A DNA stretch of 64,000 nt from Sorghum bicolor (GCF_000003195.3 NC_012871.2:65339802-65403801), one strand, 5' to 3'. Positions 34,275 to 47,400 are shown, numbered from the stretch's first letter. The notes: a model not told the origin generated them from the letters alone. Translations and numbers: made by a program.

Positions 34275-35550
34275 TCTCCTCCCCCCTAAATGGAAACGGT
34301 AACAATAACCAATAGAATGGAAACGAGAACGGTAAAAACATATTATCTACGGTCGATAATTACCGAACTCAGGCAGAGACATATGTCTCATCTCTGCCGA
34401 GCACCCAGGCCAGGCACCTAGGCCTATTGGCTAAGCCCGCTATTCACCCTCAGCCTTTGAGGCCTTAGTAATATTCACCCTCAGACTCTAGCACAGCGCA
34501 CAACCTTTATGTCATTTTTATTGCTATAATAGTGTATGTGTATTGCCTCTTATGTCATGAATCATTACTAATACAATATTATTTTTCATGTGACCTAGGT
34601 TGAGCAACTTCAATAGTTTTGCAAATTTTGTTTGACAAATTTTATTATTTGCCAACTCCTAAAACGATATAGGGAGGGAAAAAAAGACATCTCCAAGTAT
34701 TCGGCAATTTTGGTTTGGCAAAAATAAAATTCTACCGGTTCTTAAGATCAATGAAGAAACATCAAGTTGTCAGCTTGCTATAAAAGCACGCAAATGCATA
34801 ATGTCAAGCCTATTCTAGGTGTGCATAAATGCCAAAAAAGAAGAAAAATTTGTCAACTTGCTATAAATGCCAAACCCAATTGTCAAACTGTTGGATAAGA
34901 GATTTTGAGAGTTTTGACAAAAAAAACAAAAATGTCAAACCTATTTGTAAAACTGTTGAAGTTGCTATTATAGTCTATATAGTTATTGTCATGTTGTGCA
35001 TATATATTGGTGTGTTTAATGTATTTTAGATATCGCTTTCATAATTTTCAATTGTTATGATGTACTTTAATTTGATCGAATAGTTCCGTTTCTGAATTTA
35101 CTGGAATATCAATGCCGTTCTCATTTTCAATAATATCATTTTTAGAAAAATACTAATATGAAACTGAAAATGATTCGACCCATAGCAATCGTTTCTGGCC
35201 ATTTTCAGCCCACTTCATATCCAGCGGTATCGTCGATCTATCTCCTTTCTGCATGGCTGGATGCAAGCTAAAGTCATGCAAAGCGCCCAAATATTCCGAG
35301 CCCTGCCGCCCGGCACTTACGCATGGCACGAACGATGCGATTAGAACAGAACACGACATCTAATCGTGACTTCTTTCAAAAAACCAAATGCGGCACCTAA
35401 TAAAAAAATGGAATAAGAAGTCAATAAGAGACTTTTATTTTTAACAGTGTTTTGTTTTTTTAATAAATCAACGAACAATAATTTCAATCATAACTTATGA
35501 GCCTAGCGAACCAATGCGGAAGCTTCTAGTATAATGAAGGCAGAAACTGA

Positions 35551-35781
35551 GGCTTTGTTCAGTTGAAGAAAATTTTTTGTTTTGGGTACTATAACACTTT
35601 TGTTTGTATTGTTAATTATTGGCCGATCATGAACTAACTAGGCTTAAAAGATTCGTCTCACAAATTATAGACAAACTATGTAATTAGTTATCTCTTTATT
35701 CTATATTTAGTGCTCAATGCATGTACTGTAAGATTCGATGTGACGAGTAACCTGTAGATTTTTTGGAAACTAAACAAGGCC
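35551..35781 (-). mobile_element. Tourist-like MITE
   Basis: Termini GGCTTTGTTCAGTTG and AAACTAAACAAGGCC, with the interior in reverse orientation (GATTCGTCTCACAAATTATAG, AAGATTCGATGTGACG). TGA on the left and TAA on the right are consistent with a mutated 3-bp duplication. Confidence 0.8.
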
Positions 35782-35857
35782 TAAGAAAGACTAGAGATTT
35801 GTCATCTGGAGCAACAAATGTGACCAATGATGGTAAAAATATCTACGTTAGGAATAA

Positions 35858-36092
35858 GGCCTTGTTCAGTTCACCCCAAAACCTAAAACGTTTCAAGATT
35901 TTTTGTCACATCGAATCTTGCGACACATGCATAGAGCATTAAATATAGATGAAAATAAAAACAAATTTTATAGTTTTCGTGTAAATCGTAAGACGAATCT
36001 TTTAAATCTAGTTACTTAATAATTGAACAATGTTTGTTATATAAAACGAAAATACTACAATATCAAAATCTAAAAACTTTTTGATACCTAAA
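35858..36092 (+). mobile_element. Tourist-like MITE, right end eroded
   Basis: The left end is GGCCTTGTTCAGTTCACC, with interior CACATCGAATCTTGCG and ATTAAATATAGATG. The right end has decayed to TTTTTGATACCTAAAT. It lies only 77 bp from the preceding copy and in the opposite orientation. Confidence 0.75.
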
Positions 36093-36346
36093 TCCACGTC
36101 CACCTGTAACGACAGTGACGCGGAGAGTTGCGACACAGTGGCCAAGGCGAACTTGATTTGGAAAAAAAAAAATAGCATTCTCAAATTGAAGGCTCCTGAT
36201 CTGAGGCATTCCTGAGCGTGGTTTTTCTGTCCTTTGTACTCAGGCCCTTCCAGTAGATGGGCCGAGGCCTGCTCCAAGTCAAAGGTGACAAACATGTTTA
36301 CGATGGGATGGCATAGCATGATCGAAATAGACACCTGCGTATTATT

Positions 36347-36568
36347 CCCATCCCAAATAAATGTTATTCTCGCTAAATAACTTTGATTAAATATATATTA
36401 AATAAAATTAATACTTATGATATATAATTAATATTATCAGAAAGATCTTTAAATTTAATTTTTTACAAATTTATTTAAAAATACAAATATTATATAGTTT
36501 TTTTTATAAATTTAATTAAATTTATGACACGAAAACCAAAATAATAATTATTTTGGGACGGAACGAGC
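36347..36568. mobile_element. Stowaway-like MITE
   Basis: The left end reads CATCCCAAATAAATG and the right end reads TAATTATTTTGGGACGGAAC. These are facing remnants of the Stowaway terminus, bounding an AT-rich body with paired TTTAATTAAATTTA-type words. Confidence 0.6.
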
Positions 36569-36696
36569 CACTAGTGACGATAAAAAAGGCGCATTCGGAT
36601 TGGATCTGCTCCTTTTGTATGATATGACGTACTGAGCAAGACGCTTCGAAAGACCGTGGTGTGCAGGTAAAACGCAGGCACACAGGTCCCAGACTA

Positions 36697-36931
36697 GGCC
36701 TTGTTTAGTTCGTCTCGAAATTCAAAAAGTTTTCAAGATTCTCCGTCATGTCGAATCTTGCGGTACATGCATAAAGCATTAAATATAGACGAAAACAAAA
36801 ACTTTTTACACAGTGTAAATCACGAGACGAATCTTTTAATCTTAGTTAGTTCATAATTTGACAATATTTATCAAATAAAAACAAAAATGCTATAGTGCGA
36901 AATCCGAAATTTTTTTGAACTAAACAAGGCC
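36697..36931 (+). mobile_element. Tourist-like MITE
   Basis: Termini GGCCTTGTTTAGTTCG and GAACTAAACAAGGCC, with interior GTCGAATCTTGCGGTACATG. The flanking trinucleotides differ (CTA and TTT), so the original duplication has been lost. Confidence 0.85.
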
Positions 36932-39467
36932 TTTGCAAAGCTGTACGCTGTACCATGCCATGGCCATGCCAAGCGCTGCTCGTGACTCCTGACGGTCGCC
37001 ATTCCCCACAAAATTCCATCCCGTGCCCCGGACACGACGGCAACGCAGGGGTTCCTCGGCAGATATCGCATATCTCATCTGACCGTGATGAGGTCGAGAC
37101 GAGAAGGCCGGCGTCACTAACTACAGCAGCCCTCCTGCGTGGGCAGCCCGCCAATAATTCGCAAAGCAGGAGGCGTCATGTGGCGTGTTTCCCGGCCACC
37201 GCAGCCAGCACGGAGCGAAGAAGCACCCGTACGTCGCCCCACCCCTGCCGGCCGCCATCGCAACGACAAGCAGTCGCGTCTCCCGTTCCAGCTGTGCACG
37301 TACTACACCTGCGACCACAGCGGCCGCGCCGCCCAAGTGGAACCGGCCGTTGAACCGCAACTACTAGCAGACACGGGCGCTGTCCAGTCCTGTCCTCTCC
37401 CTCATCAAGCATAGCACTTCGGCGCAAACCGCTCCTACTGCTAGCTAGATCCTGCAGGCACACAACTGCTCTAACCAAAACCAACCCAACCCAACCCAAC
37501 TGTCTCCACGCAAGGTACAGGTACTATACTACTACGAAAGTAGCAGCAGCAGCAGCCATCAAGACGGTAGCGCCTACGTATTTATGGGTCAGTCGGTCGG
37601 TGTGTCCATGCACGGTGCACGGATGATGGTAACGACCGTAAAAGGTTGCTCTGGTATTGCTATGTAGGGGGCAGGGATCGAGTTGGTGTGTAGTATGCCT
37701 TGCCTTGCCTTGCCTTGCCGTGCCGTTCCGTGCATGTGCGCAAGCGCCGCGGCCACTTTTGGTTGCATGTGGGCCGGAGAGCACCGCCCCGACCCCGGGC
37801 AGGCGAGAGCAGGCACGCACGCACGCAACGCAACGCGGGGGCATGGCATCCGGCGCGCGGCATTACCCTGGTGGATTCCAAACCTGACCACCCGGTCAGG
37901 CTGGCATCGATGGGTGTGCGGCGTGCGCCCTGCGCCGGTGCGTTCGTTGCGTTGCGTTGCGCCTTGACCTGCCGCTGCCCGGTGCCGGGTGGCGACGCCG
38001 ACGCGACGCGCCCCTGGAATCGATCTGCCGGAGTGCCCGGGGTCCTGTTTTTTTTCTCGCGCTTCACCGGCCGGGGCGGTGGAAAAGGTCCCGAAAGCAA
38101 GCAGTTCGAGGCCGTGATCCCATTCCCAGACGTGGCCAATTCCCATCCCCATGTAGCAACACACGGTCACATGACGCCAAACTGTGATTTGCATTGCATG
38201 CAACAGCACCGCACGCGCTGGTCCAAGCCGCGTTGCATATATATAAACTGAGAGAAGCTTTTGTCCCTGTCGAGCCAGAGAGAGAGAGAGACGCGCGGCT
38301 TTGTCTGCTACAGGCGGTAACAAGTGACAAAGACAAACGACGACGCCGACCCTCGTCCGTCCCTCGCCTGTACCGCGTCCGCGTGCCAATGGGCTAGCCA
38401 ATTGAACGCCGCCGGAATTATAGCACGCCGGAATTCCTGCTCGTCCGGTCCGGCTCCGGCGGCACGCATGAATAAAGTATGGTTGTGTATGCATGGCCAT
38501 GGCGCGGGCGGCCTGAAGCTTCCAAAAGTCCACTTCGACCTCATCATTGCCCACATTTGCCAACTCACGGGGGACGGTCCCCGGCCTCTCATTCCGTGCC
38601 CACAGAACAGTGGGACCCCCACATCTGATCTGACTCTCTCTAGCAGATGTTCTACACACGGACGGCAATGGCTCTCTAGTAGTAATCTCTATAGCACTAC
38701 TAGCAGAAGGATGATCTCGCCCGCACCCAAATCAACGAACGGCAGATGCATCGCTGAGCTTTCTTTCTTTGCTGGCCTGGCCGGCCACTTGCATCGTAAC
38801 GGAGAATCAGGTCAGCTGGCAAATTGGCATTTGTTTTGGCGCGGGCGCGGGCACGGGCACGGCCACCGATTGGGCCCTGGAAAGTGTGCTTCAGAAACCG
38901 CTTTCGGTCTGGACACGACTTCTTGTGGGCCTTTGAACGTGCACGTGGTCTTCTCTTCCCCAGAATCCAGAGTTTACTCATCATTGGGACTAGAAACAAA
39001 CCGATTGTTCAGCTGACTTCCATCTACACATCTACTAGTAGGAGTACTCGTACATGATACGAGTACCAGTAATAAGTATACTGTCAGACTTCTTAAGAAA
39101 TACGAACTGCGAGGCAAACTGGGAGCAAAATGGCAAACTGGGAGTATTATAAAATGTTGGAAAGGCTCATCCTAAAAGCCCTTTATTCGATCAGAAATTA
39201 ATATATGAGAAACAACTTCAACTGAGACACAGCACACTACTGAAAGCGCCTATATGTACAGCACTCGATTTTTGAGCTATGAGTTACTTATATAAAAATT
39301 TGTGAATAAGAGAAACGGTAAAAAAAAATGATACGGAGTACAAAACGTCTCTGCACTTTTAATATGATGGAGGGAGTACCTATGTTGAAATACGGACCTG
39401 GTGCAAGTCACAGTGTCTCCGCTTGTGCCTGTACATGTCCTAGGTTTAAACGTCAAACCAGCCTGTT
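36932..39467. other. GC-rich spacer without recognisable gene
   Basis: Overlapping long frames occur on both strands, up to about 360 codons at 37589-38668 (minus), but they lack domains and splice logic. Simple repeats are (CCAAC)n at 37481-37500, (CCTTG)n at about 37698-37718 and (GA)n at about 38277-38290. Confidence 0.5.
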
Positions 39468-39503
39468 TGCAGAGTTTGCAAGGGTAAAGCTAGAGGCCTA
39501 GAT

Positions 39504-39656
39504 CAACTCCAAGTAGCGGTGGAAATGGATGTCTGGAAATCCAAATACCTTGCAAAGTTCGCAAGAGTAAAGTTGCTAGATATTTTTCTTCCGTATGTCC
39601 CATATAGAGCAACTCCAAGTAGCGGTGGAAATAGATGTCTGGAAATCCAAATACCT
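39504..39656. repeat. 47-bp direct duplication
   Basis: The 47-mer starting CAACTCCAAGTAGCGGTGG occurs at 39504-39550 and 39610-39656 with one mismatch. The sequence before each copy (GCAAGGGTAAAGCTAGA versus GCAAGAGTAAAGTTGCTAGA) is also related, so the full unit is about 106 bp. Confidence 0.85.
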
Positions 39657-40845
39657 GAATCTATATCTAGTAAAACTTGTAATATAGATATCCGCATATG
39701 TATCCGTTCATAATGTAGATACTAAATGGATGTATCTGAAATCGAATTCGTTTTCCAGTAACTTCACTATTCAATTTCTGATGAATATTTGATAAAAATA
39801 TGGAATACCTGACATTTATCTGTATCCGCAAATAACAAAGTAAAATGAATCTATTTAAAATTTTTCTCTACATGACTAGTGACTGATTATTTACTTTTCA
39901 TATTAGCTGCTGTAAATATTAATATTATTTTACTATTAACAATACATGAAGACTAAATTAATTTAAGTATTTTTTATTAAGTTCCATGCTAATATATTTG
40001 ATGCAAGTTATTTCATATAATTTAAGTAATTTGTAATTTTATGATAAATATTATATAAATAATGATTGATTAATTGATATATTTAATTATTAAATATTTA
40101 TTAATAACAATATTGTTTTTTATGAGCTACTCTTAGCTATGTCATATACCCACATACTTTAATCTCTACTTGTGCAATAATTTTGTAATTACAAAAACAT
40201 TGATAAAAAATGGCTACTTGTTGCCTACCATTCTTATTGGAATTTCTTTATTTGACCTATCGTTTTATTAAATATTACCCATTAATTTAGTCTACTTCGA
40301 TACTGGATATCACTTTGGTTATTGATGAACTTAGTAGTAAAATTCTATTCATGTATGTTGAATTTTAACAATATACATTTGGAGTTGAATTAAGTAAATA
40401 TTCAAAAAAATCTGAACTTGAGCATTTTGTATTCATATTAAAAAAATATGTATATCCGTATTCAAATTTGAATTAAATTCTGGTAGAAGGCGATATCCGG
40501 ATCTGATTCCAAAAGAATCCAATTTGTTTACATCCCTAAAGAGTCTCTTTTATATCCATATGCATTGATAGGAATAGAGATTTTTGTGAAAAAAATTGTT
40601 CTCCAACAACTTCTTTAATTGAAGTCTAAATATTGTTATCCTATATGATTTCTCGCTAGCCAAAGATGAAGAACGGGTTTGCTCTCTAGAGTGCGCATAA
40701 GATAAAGATAAGTCATTAGAGGGTGGAGAGATATAAAAAGCTACTTTCATTTAAATGGATCTTCAAATGAGGATTAGAGAGTGAGCTTACTCCTAAGATG
40801 CTCTTAAATGACCATTCATCCATCCCAAGTTATAAGTCACTCTAG
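39657..40845. other. AT-rich repeat-like spacer
   Basis: Contains scattered GGATATCC, CCGTATTC and ATATCCGxAT words and ends near 40534 in GTTTACATCCCTA, a terminus-like string of grass hAT MITEs. The matching left end was not identified. No gene. Confidence 0.35.
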
Positions 40846-40847
40846 GC

Positions 40848-41325
40848 AGTCAGTAATTCGGTTTGGTTCGGTACTTCGGTTTTCATAGAAATTTGGTTCC
40901 TTAGAAAATAGGTACCGATTGGTTCCTTCTAAAAATCGGTATCGGGTAAATTCGGTTTCGGTACTTTTGGTATTTACTGAAAAATACCGAATTGATTGCA
41001 TGGATAGTATTAAGTGGTTGAAAAGCTAATTTTAACATAATTTGGAAATGACCTCATAAAAATAATAGTGCCAAATACATACATATACAAGTCCACAAGA
41101 TTATACGAGTAGAGTACCACCTGTATGAAATATAATAGACTTAAAAAATAGTGATATTAATAATATAACTACACTCAAACTCAGCATATTTCGATAATTT
41201 TGGTTCCCCGAGGTAAAGTACCAAATTTACCAAAGTAAATTCGATTTCTAAAAAATAGTAACCGAACAAGGTTCCAAAATTTGGTATTTTCGGTTCGGGT
41301 CTTGGTATTTTGTGCCCAGGGTGAG
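40848..41325. repeat. Degenerate element rich in CGGTA/TACCG words
   Basis: The left part repeats TTCGGTTTGGTTCGGTACTT-like words and the right part carries their inverse (GGTACCGA, AGTAACCGAAC, TTTTCGGTTCGGG). This gives an inverted-repeat character typical of old grass MITEs. Boundaries are uncertain. Confidence 0.4.
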
Positions 41326-41827
41326 TTATAAGACGTATTGACATTTCAAGATTTGTAACTTTTACTATGTATCTAGACATAACATACACCTAGGTGCACA
41401 ACAAAAAGTTATGAATCTAAAAAAGCTAAAATGCTTTATAATTTGGAAGGGGGGGGGGTATGATTCAAAGTTTTGTCCTAAAAACTCATTTTTAGCATCA
41501 GGATAAGTAGTGGTACTATCAAGATTAATTTTCTCCAGGTCAGCCTTCCTTATTTTTATGCATGGTTGCATACAACCTCTTTAATTACCAGCATGCTGCA
41601 ATTATATCTAAGCGTAAACCGTAGGCGATTAATCAAGTGCCATGTTCTATTATATCCGAACTGCCTCTAATAAACATGAGTACTATGGTCATTTCACCTC
41701 ACATTACTTTGTCCGATAAATTTTAGACAAGTGCTGAGGCCCTCCAAGGCACTCTAAAAGTTTCATGTGAGATTTGCCAATCCAAATTGAAAAGGAAAAA
41801 AATGCCCATCCAATAATTACGGGGTTT

Positions 41828-42045
41828 CCTGTACTTAATTTTTTTTAAAATTTTCAAGATTCTTCGTTATATCGAATCTTACGATACATATATGAAACAT
41901 TAAATATAGATAAAATAAATAACTAATTCTACAGCTTGATTGTAATTTACGAAATGAATCTTTTAAATTTAATTAGTCCATAATTAAATAATAATTAATA
42001 AATATAACTGAAAATGTTATAGTATTTAAAACCAAATATTTCGCC
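41828..42045 (+). mobile_element. Strongly decayed Tourist-like MITE
   Basis: The core words TTCAAGATTCTTCGTTATATC, ATTAAATATAGATAAA and GAATCTTTTAAAT match the family in order, but both termini are eroded. Confidence 0.55.
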
Positions 42046-42616
42046 ACCCTTAGTATTCGAAGCACACTGCAGACCGCACACGGTTTCGCGAGCGCGAACC
42101 ATAGCGCACCGCACCCAGCCAGACACGAATCGGTCGAGCCGAGCAGAGCACCCTCACTCGCCCCCTCTCACACACTCTGATTCAGGTAGTCAGACCTACA
42201 CAAGCATTGCAAATTTGCACTGGAATGGAAATCAAGTAATCATACACGACCAAATATACATGCTATTTATATGTGTGTATATTTTCATGAAAATTTCTTC
42301 ATCGTCATGGTAAGAAGACCACCACTTATTTGCTGTCACTGAACAACACGCATGGATGGATCCTCATGACATGAGGAGGAGTTGTGAACTGACGGACTTT
42401 GACTCACTCAACTCACTGAACACACTCGGCGCACCGGGGTCGGTCTCTGTTCTTTTTGTAGATATATAGTAGATATACAAATCGAAAGGAAATGGAAGAA
42501 AAGAAGAGAAAAAATAGAAATGGAAAGAATCCACAGAAGAAACAATGGCACTAATGATCCATGGACAAAGGGAGGTACCGTCTGATCGATCAACCGGCAC
42601 GCGCTGAGGAGTGGCT

Positions 42617-43925
42617 TCAGAAGAGCTCCCAGTCGAACCGCGGGATCGGGGACGGGGAGGCGCCGGCCGGCGAGGTGGTGGTCGCGGCCGCCATGGTTGT
42701 GGTCACGGCGGCCGAGGACGTGGACGGCACCGACGACAGCAGGTCGAACGACTCCCAGCTCTGCGTGGGCGGCGCCGGGGAGGGCTGCTGCTGGAAGTTC
42801 CGCCGCTGCGACACGGGCGGCGGGCGCGGCGGGAGGTGCGGCGCGCGGGGCTTGGCGTGGCCGTTCATGTTGCCGTTCGCCTTGGGCGCCGCCGCCGCCG
42901 CGTTCTTCGCGCGGATGGCGTCCAGCGTCTCCACGTACTTCTGCACCCGCTTCTCCTGCACAATCATCGGGTTGGGCGGCGGCGGATTGAGCTCTCGGCG
43001 CACGCGAATTCGTCAAAGAAGCGGCAAGAAGTTTAGCCTGCAGCGCACGTACTGACCTGCATTCGCCGCTGCACCTTGACCTCGCCCTCGGCGGCGATGG
43101 AGTCCAGCTTGACCAGCTCGTTCATGAGCGCCTCGGTGAGGGTGACCACGTCGGCATCCACCACCTTGCCGCCCTTGCTGACGATGGTCTCCAGCGCCGA
43201 CACCTGCACCGAATTGAGTAGTGCGTTTAACAGCCGAACTCAACACCCGACCGAGGTCACCGTGAGCTAGAAGAACTACTAGTAGGTAGGTTGCTCGATC
43301 GATCCTTACCTTGGTGGCGAGCTTGTCGACGTCGAGGCTGATGCGGGAGATGGACTTGGCGGCTCGCTCCGCCTTGTCGGTGCGGCGCTGCTCGAGGAGG
43401 CGCTTGGCCTGCGCGGCGGGGTCCTCGAGCAGCACCATCTTGGAGCGGTCCTTGACGCCGGCCATGTCCAGGAACGCCTTGGAGTCCCTCTCCTTGTCCT
43501 TGTACACGAGCTTCTGGTCCTCGGGGTGCAGCCCCGTCCGCGCCGACAGCAACTTCTTGAGCTCACCTGCAGGAGAGGAGAGCATCGCCGGCCATCTCGA
43601 TCAGAAAAGCAGCTCGTAGCTAGCTAGGATCGCCAGCCAGGCGCGGTGTGTGCATTCTACTGGGATTACCGAAGGAGGCCTGCGAGTTGATGTAGATCTC
43701 GTGGTAGACGCCGTTGAACTTGACCTTGACGCGGATGGTGGGGACGGGCGCCCCGGCGGGGGCGTCCGCGTCGGGGCTCCGCTTCTGCACCAGCATCCCG
43801 CCCGGACGCACCTCCCACTCGTCCTCTTTCACCGCCGCCGCCGCCGCCGCCGAAGCCGGAGCCGGAGGAGGGGAGCTCTCCCTCATCGCGTCGGCGAATG
43901 TACCTTTGGGCCTGGCGCGCATCAT
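42617..43925 (-). CDS. BAG-family co-chaperone with ubiquitin-like domain
   Basis: Four exons: 43925-43670, 43566-43310, 43203-43057 and 42955-42617, with GT/AG borders. Joined in frame they encode 332 residues. BAG proteins bind the Hsp70 ATPase domain through a three-helix BAG domain and act as nucleotide-exchange factors; plant members affect stress responses, cell death and ion-channel quality control. A ubiquitin-like domain spans about residues 64-135 (IRVKVKFNGVYHEIYI ... LVYKDKERDSKAFLDMAGV ... MVLLED). The BAG domain spans about 140-235 (AKRLLEQRRTDKAERAAKSI ... EALMNELVKLDSI ... VQKYVETLDAIRAK). The tail (about 240-332) is Pro/Ser/Ala/Thr-rich low complexity ending in DWELF. This UBL+BAG architecture matches plant BAG1-4. 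Which paralogue it is cannot be decided here. Confidence 0.93.
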
Positions 43926-43933
43926 CTTCTCAT
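43922..43933 (-). promoter_or_regulatory. Four-codon uORF overlapping the BAG start codon
   Basis: ATG AGA AGA TGA starts 8 nt upstream of the BAG initiator. Its TGA shares bases with the tandem ATGATG that begins the main frame. Its ATG lies in a CCATGA context. Such an arrangement could lower or condition initiation through leaky scanning or termination-reinitiation. The function is inferred. Confidence 0.6.
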
Positions 43934-44276
43934 GGTACGTGCACGCACCCCCCGCGCGCGCGAAGCGAGAGCAGAGAGAGAGGGACAGAGAGAATCAAAT
44001 CAACCGCTCCTCGTGCACGCACGCCAGCAGCCACAGCAACCAAGAACAGGCAAGCAAGCAGAGTCAGCTCTGCTCTGCTCTGCTCGGCTGTCCCCGGAAC
44101 GATCTCTCTGGCGCGAGCAGGCGCGGATTAGGCGGCGGCGCCGGATCTGGGGAAGACGGGTGCGCACGGTTCGCAGCTGCAGGTAGCGCAGGTGCCTCCT
44201 CTCGGCTCTCGGGACTCGGCCTCAATTGGGGAAATCAGGATCAGGGCCGGGGCAGCAGGCAGGCAGAGAGGTAGGT

Positions 44277-44300
44277 GGGGGGGGGGGGGGGGGGGGGGGG
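44277..44300. repeat. 24-base G homopolymer (C-run in the BAG leader)
   Basis: Twenty-four consecutive G on the plus strand, about 350 nt upstream of the BAG start. If transcription starts below the TATA box at 44456, this is a poly-C tract in the 5' untranslated region. Confidence 0.9.
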
Positions 44301-44455
44301 TTAGGAGCTGAGGCAAAGCCAGCCGAGGCGGAGGTGGAGAGGAGGGTGGGGAAGAGAGAGCTAGAGACAGAGAGAGCGAGACGACGCGAAAAGAGGAGGG
44401 AGAGGGAGGGAAAACAACAGCGCGTGTACAACTCAGGGACAGGGCAGCAGCGGAA

Positions 44456-44463
44456 TATTTATA
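44456..44463 (-). promoter_or_regulatory. TATA box of the BAG gene
   Basis: TATAAATA on the minus strand, about 530 bp upstream of the start codon. This implies a leader of roughly 500 nt unless an unseen leader intron exists. Confidence 0.5.
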
Positions 44464-47400
44464 CCGATAAAAAAAAACGCGGCATGCGCGCGGGTGACGC
44501 CACGCGATCACGGCACAGGAAACCAGGCAATCCCGCCGCCGAGACGGAGCAAAAGGTTTTTTCGTTTTCTTGCCCAGCTCCGGTCCGGTTCGTTTCTTGC
44601 CGTGCGGTTTTGACCGTGGCAGGAGGGAGGAGGTGAGAGCGGGTGGGGGTGGGGTGGGCACTGCTGGTGCTGGGCAGGCAGGCAGGCATGCTTGCTTGGG
44701 AGGACGGCCACGGCCTTGCCGGTGCCGGCGGGCGGGGGGGCGGGCAGGCGGAGCCGCCAAGCAACCGTTGGCGCCGGCGCCAAACCGAACCTGCCTGCGG
44801 CCTGCCGCATAGCCGCGCGCCGTTGGGCAATGGGCATCGACCGCCTCGCTTTCTTCCGTGCCGAGTGTTGTGGCGGTGGGCATCGGCAAGCAAAAAGGCA
44901 CGTCGTCTGCAACAAAAGCTAGAGCTGGTGTCGATGGTGGTACTGGTGCCTTCACCTCCAAGTGTCCGTTGTGCCGGGTTCGGATCGGATCCGATCGGTG
45001 GGAGTGATAATTGGAAGGAAGGCGCGCGATCGACAGCAGGTCAGCGACCTCAGCAGCAGGCCAGCAGGCATCATGCGTGCATGTCAGCAAAGAGTCACAC
45101 CGGGAGAATTTCGTGACAGTCGCCAAAAGATACAGTACCAGCACGTACTGTACAACGTACGTATTTCCTTGTTGCCAGAGAATTTTTCGTTCGTATCGTA
45201 TGATGGAAAAGCGGCAGTTTCGCTGTACTGTGAGTGAGTGGCCCCATTTTTGTATCTCTCGGTGAGAAATTATTAAACGAGGCTGGCGCCTGGTGGGTAG
45301 CTATAGCTAGCTACATGATGATGGCTGACGATGATGAGAGGTCAGGTATGCGGGCGATGCCCCGTACTATGGCAACAGGCCTTGTTCCCAAATCTGTCGA
45401 AGCGGCGCGACGGGGCTGGTGCGCGACTTGGCGAGAGCGTGCATTCCAGTTGCTTCCTCGTCCGCGTAAAAGCTCTTTATTTTGCTGCGTGTAAAAATGT
45501 ACATGGATTATTTCACGGGTGCAGTTGGAGCATGTTTGTCAACTCGAGTAAAAGGTGACCAAAGGCTTTATATTTATCGACACAAGCATATGTGTATACC
45601 TAGAAACATTTTTGTGAAAGGATGAAATGACCCCAAAAGGAGCCGGGCCCGCGCCACTTGGGCCAACCACTCCCGCCAAAAGAAAGCGAGCCGAACGGGG
45701 ATTCCTATTTCCAGTGCGGCGGGGCCAGTCCAGGCTGCAGGACCCACCTGTCACAGGCCAACAACATCGCGCAGCCGAGCGGAGCCACCCATCGGTGGCG
45801 CGAGGAGCCGCACCGACAGCGGGTCCACGCGGCGGGCAGGGGAACCCCCCACGTCGGCACCCCGTGGGCCGCCCCGGCTCCGGCGACGTGATCGGAAAGC
45901 GACCGTATAACCTACGGGCGCGGCCGGGCCCGGGCACCGGTGACTCCTGACCCGGCACCCACCCTACCACCCACGGGCCACGGCCACGACCGCGTCGCTC
46001 GCGATCCGAATCCGACCGACGCCTACGCTACGACCAAGCGAGGCGCGAGGAGACGAAATTCCTCATCTGCCCATGCCTGCAACCGCAAACGGTAGCATGC
46101 CATGAGCTCCCGAGTCACTTTTGCCCGTAGATTTGTGGCCAGTAAAAAAAAAAAACTGGATTCTTTTCTTTTGGCTGTGCAGTGCAGCACCTGCGCACGT
46201 GCGGTTTGGCCCTGAATTGTTTTAACTGCATGTCTGCATGCAGCAGCAGCATGGCAGCTGCGAGTAGTGTCGGCTGGGGTTGGTTTGCCATGCCAGCGGG
46301 ATGTTTGACTCGTCTCCTCATGACGGCCACCGCGTCCGGGCCAATGTGGCAGCCTACTCGGCGGCAAGCAGGGCGGCAAGTCGCTGATGCTAGCTAGCTT
46401 AGATGCTTGCACTCGGTGCACTAACCACTAACCAGCTTCGGATACCCTCTTGACAGAGAACTAATCCTCCGCCGGCCGGTCCCTTTCCTTTTCCGAGATC
46501 GACGATGATGCATGGCAGCGCATTCCGCACAGCAAGTTCACGAGACGGAATGGGCTATCTACTCCTCCACTACTGATCCGCCTGGCCTCCCCTCCCGGAA
46601 TGGCAGCGAGCACACATGGCGTGCTCGGCGTCCATGGCGCGTCCTGCCTGCGCGACCTCCCCGGCCGGCCTCCGTCGGCATCGCCAGCACACCGCGCCAC
46701 TGCAGGCAGGCATCCTATCTATATAGCCTGGTGTCATCGCTCGTGGCCGCATCGATCGTGGTCTCCAATCTCCATCACATCTCCAGCAGTCGCCATGTCA
46801 CTCGCGCCCGGTTCTCTGTCCACGTACAGATCCATCTCATCTCGCATCTCGGAAAGGACGCAAACGACGAGGAACGAGAACGAAACGATGCAATGTGCAG
46901 ACAAAACCATTCTGCGTCCGTCTGCAGCCCTAGCGATCTGTACGCACTAGTACTACACTAACGTACAGCTGACTTTTCTGTACGTTCTTCAGCTACGGAT
47001 TCAGTATCGGCCGTATCTCGTAGCCGTATGCCCGTATCCATCTTGTGCTAGCTAGCTTGGCCTCTCCGTTTTTTTTTTCAGCTGCGTACGAGCAGTTCTA
47101 GTGATGGATCTCGCCAGGACTCAGGACGGGGGCTAATAACGAATTAGTGTCAAAAGGAAAGGTAGCCAGAACAGCAGCCACACGTACGAATGGCATTCGT
47201 CAATCATCACGGTTCCATGATTAATTAGTGTCGGTACGCGCTGGATGCTGCAGTCGTGGCGCACATAATTTAGACGCAGCTCTCTGTTTTTTTTTTCTGA
47301 TCTAACAAACTGCTACTGGTACTGTCACTTAATTTAACAGTCGTAGCCGTTGATCCGTTCGTGCGTACTCTTCACGAACTGTAGTCAGATTATGTCCAAG

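Noticed and set aside
37589..38668. 359-codon minus-strand frame
   Set aside because: Overlapped by several long frames on both strands in GC-rich spacer; no domain, no promoter or splice logic.
44128..45144. 338-codon minus-strand frame upstream of the BAG gene
   Set aside because: It runs through the BAG promoter, TATA box and the C24 run; Pro/Ser/Leu low complexity without domains.
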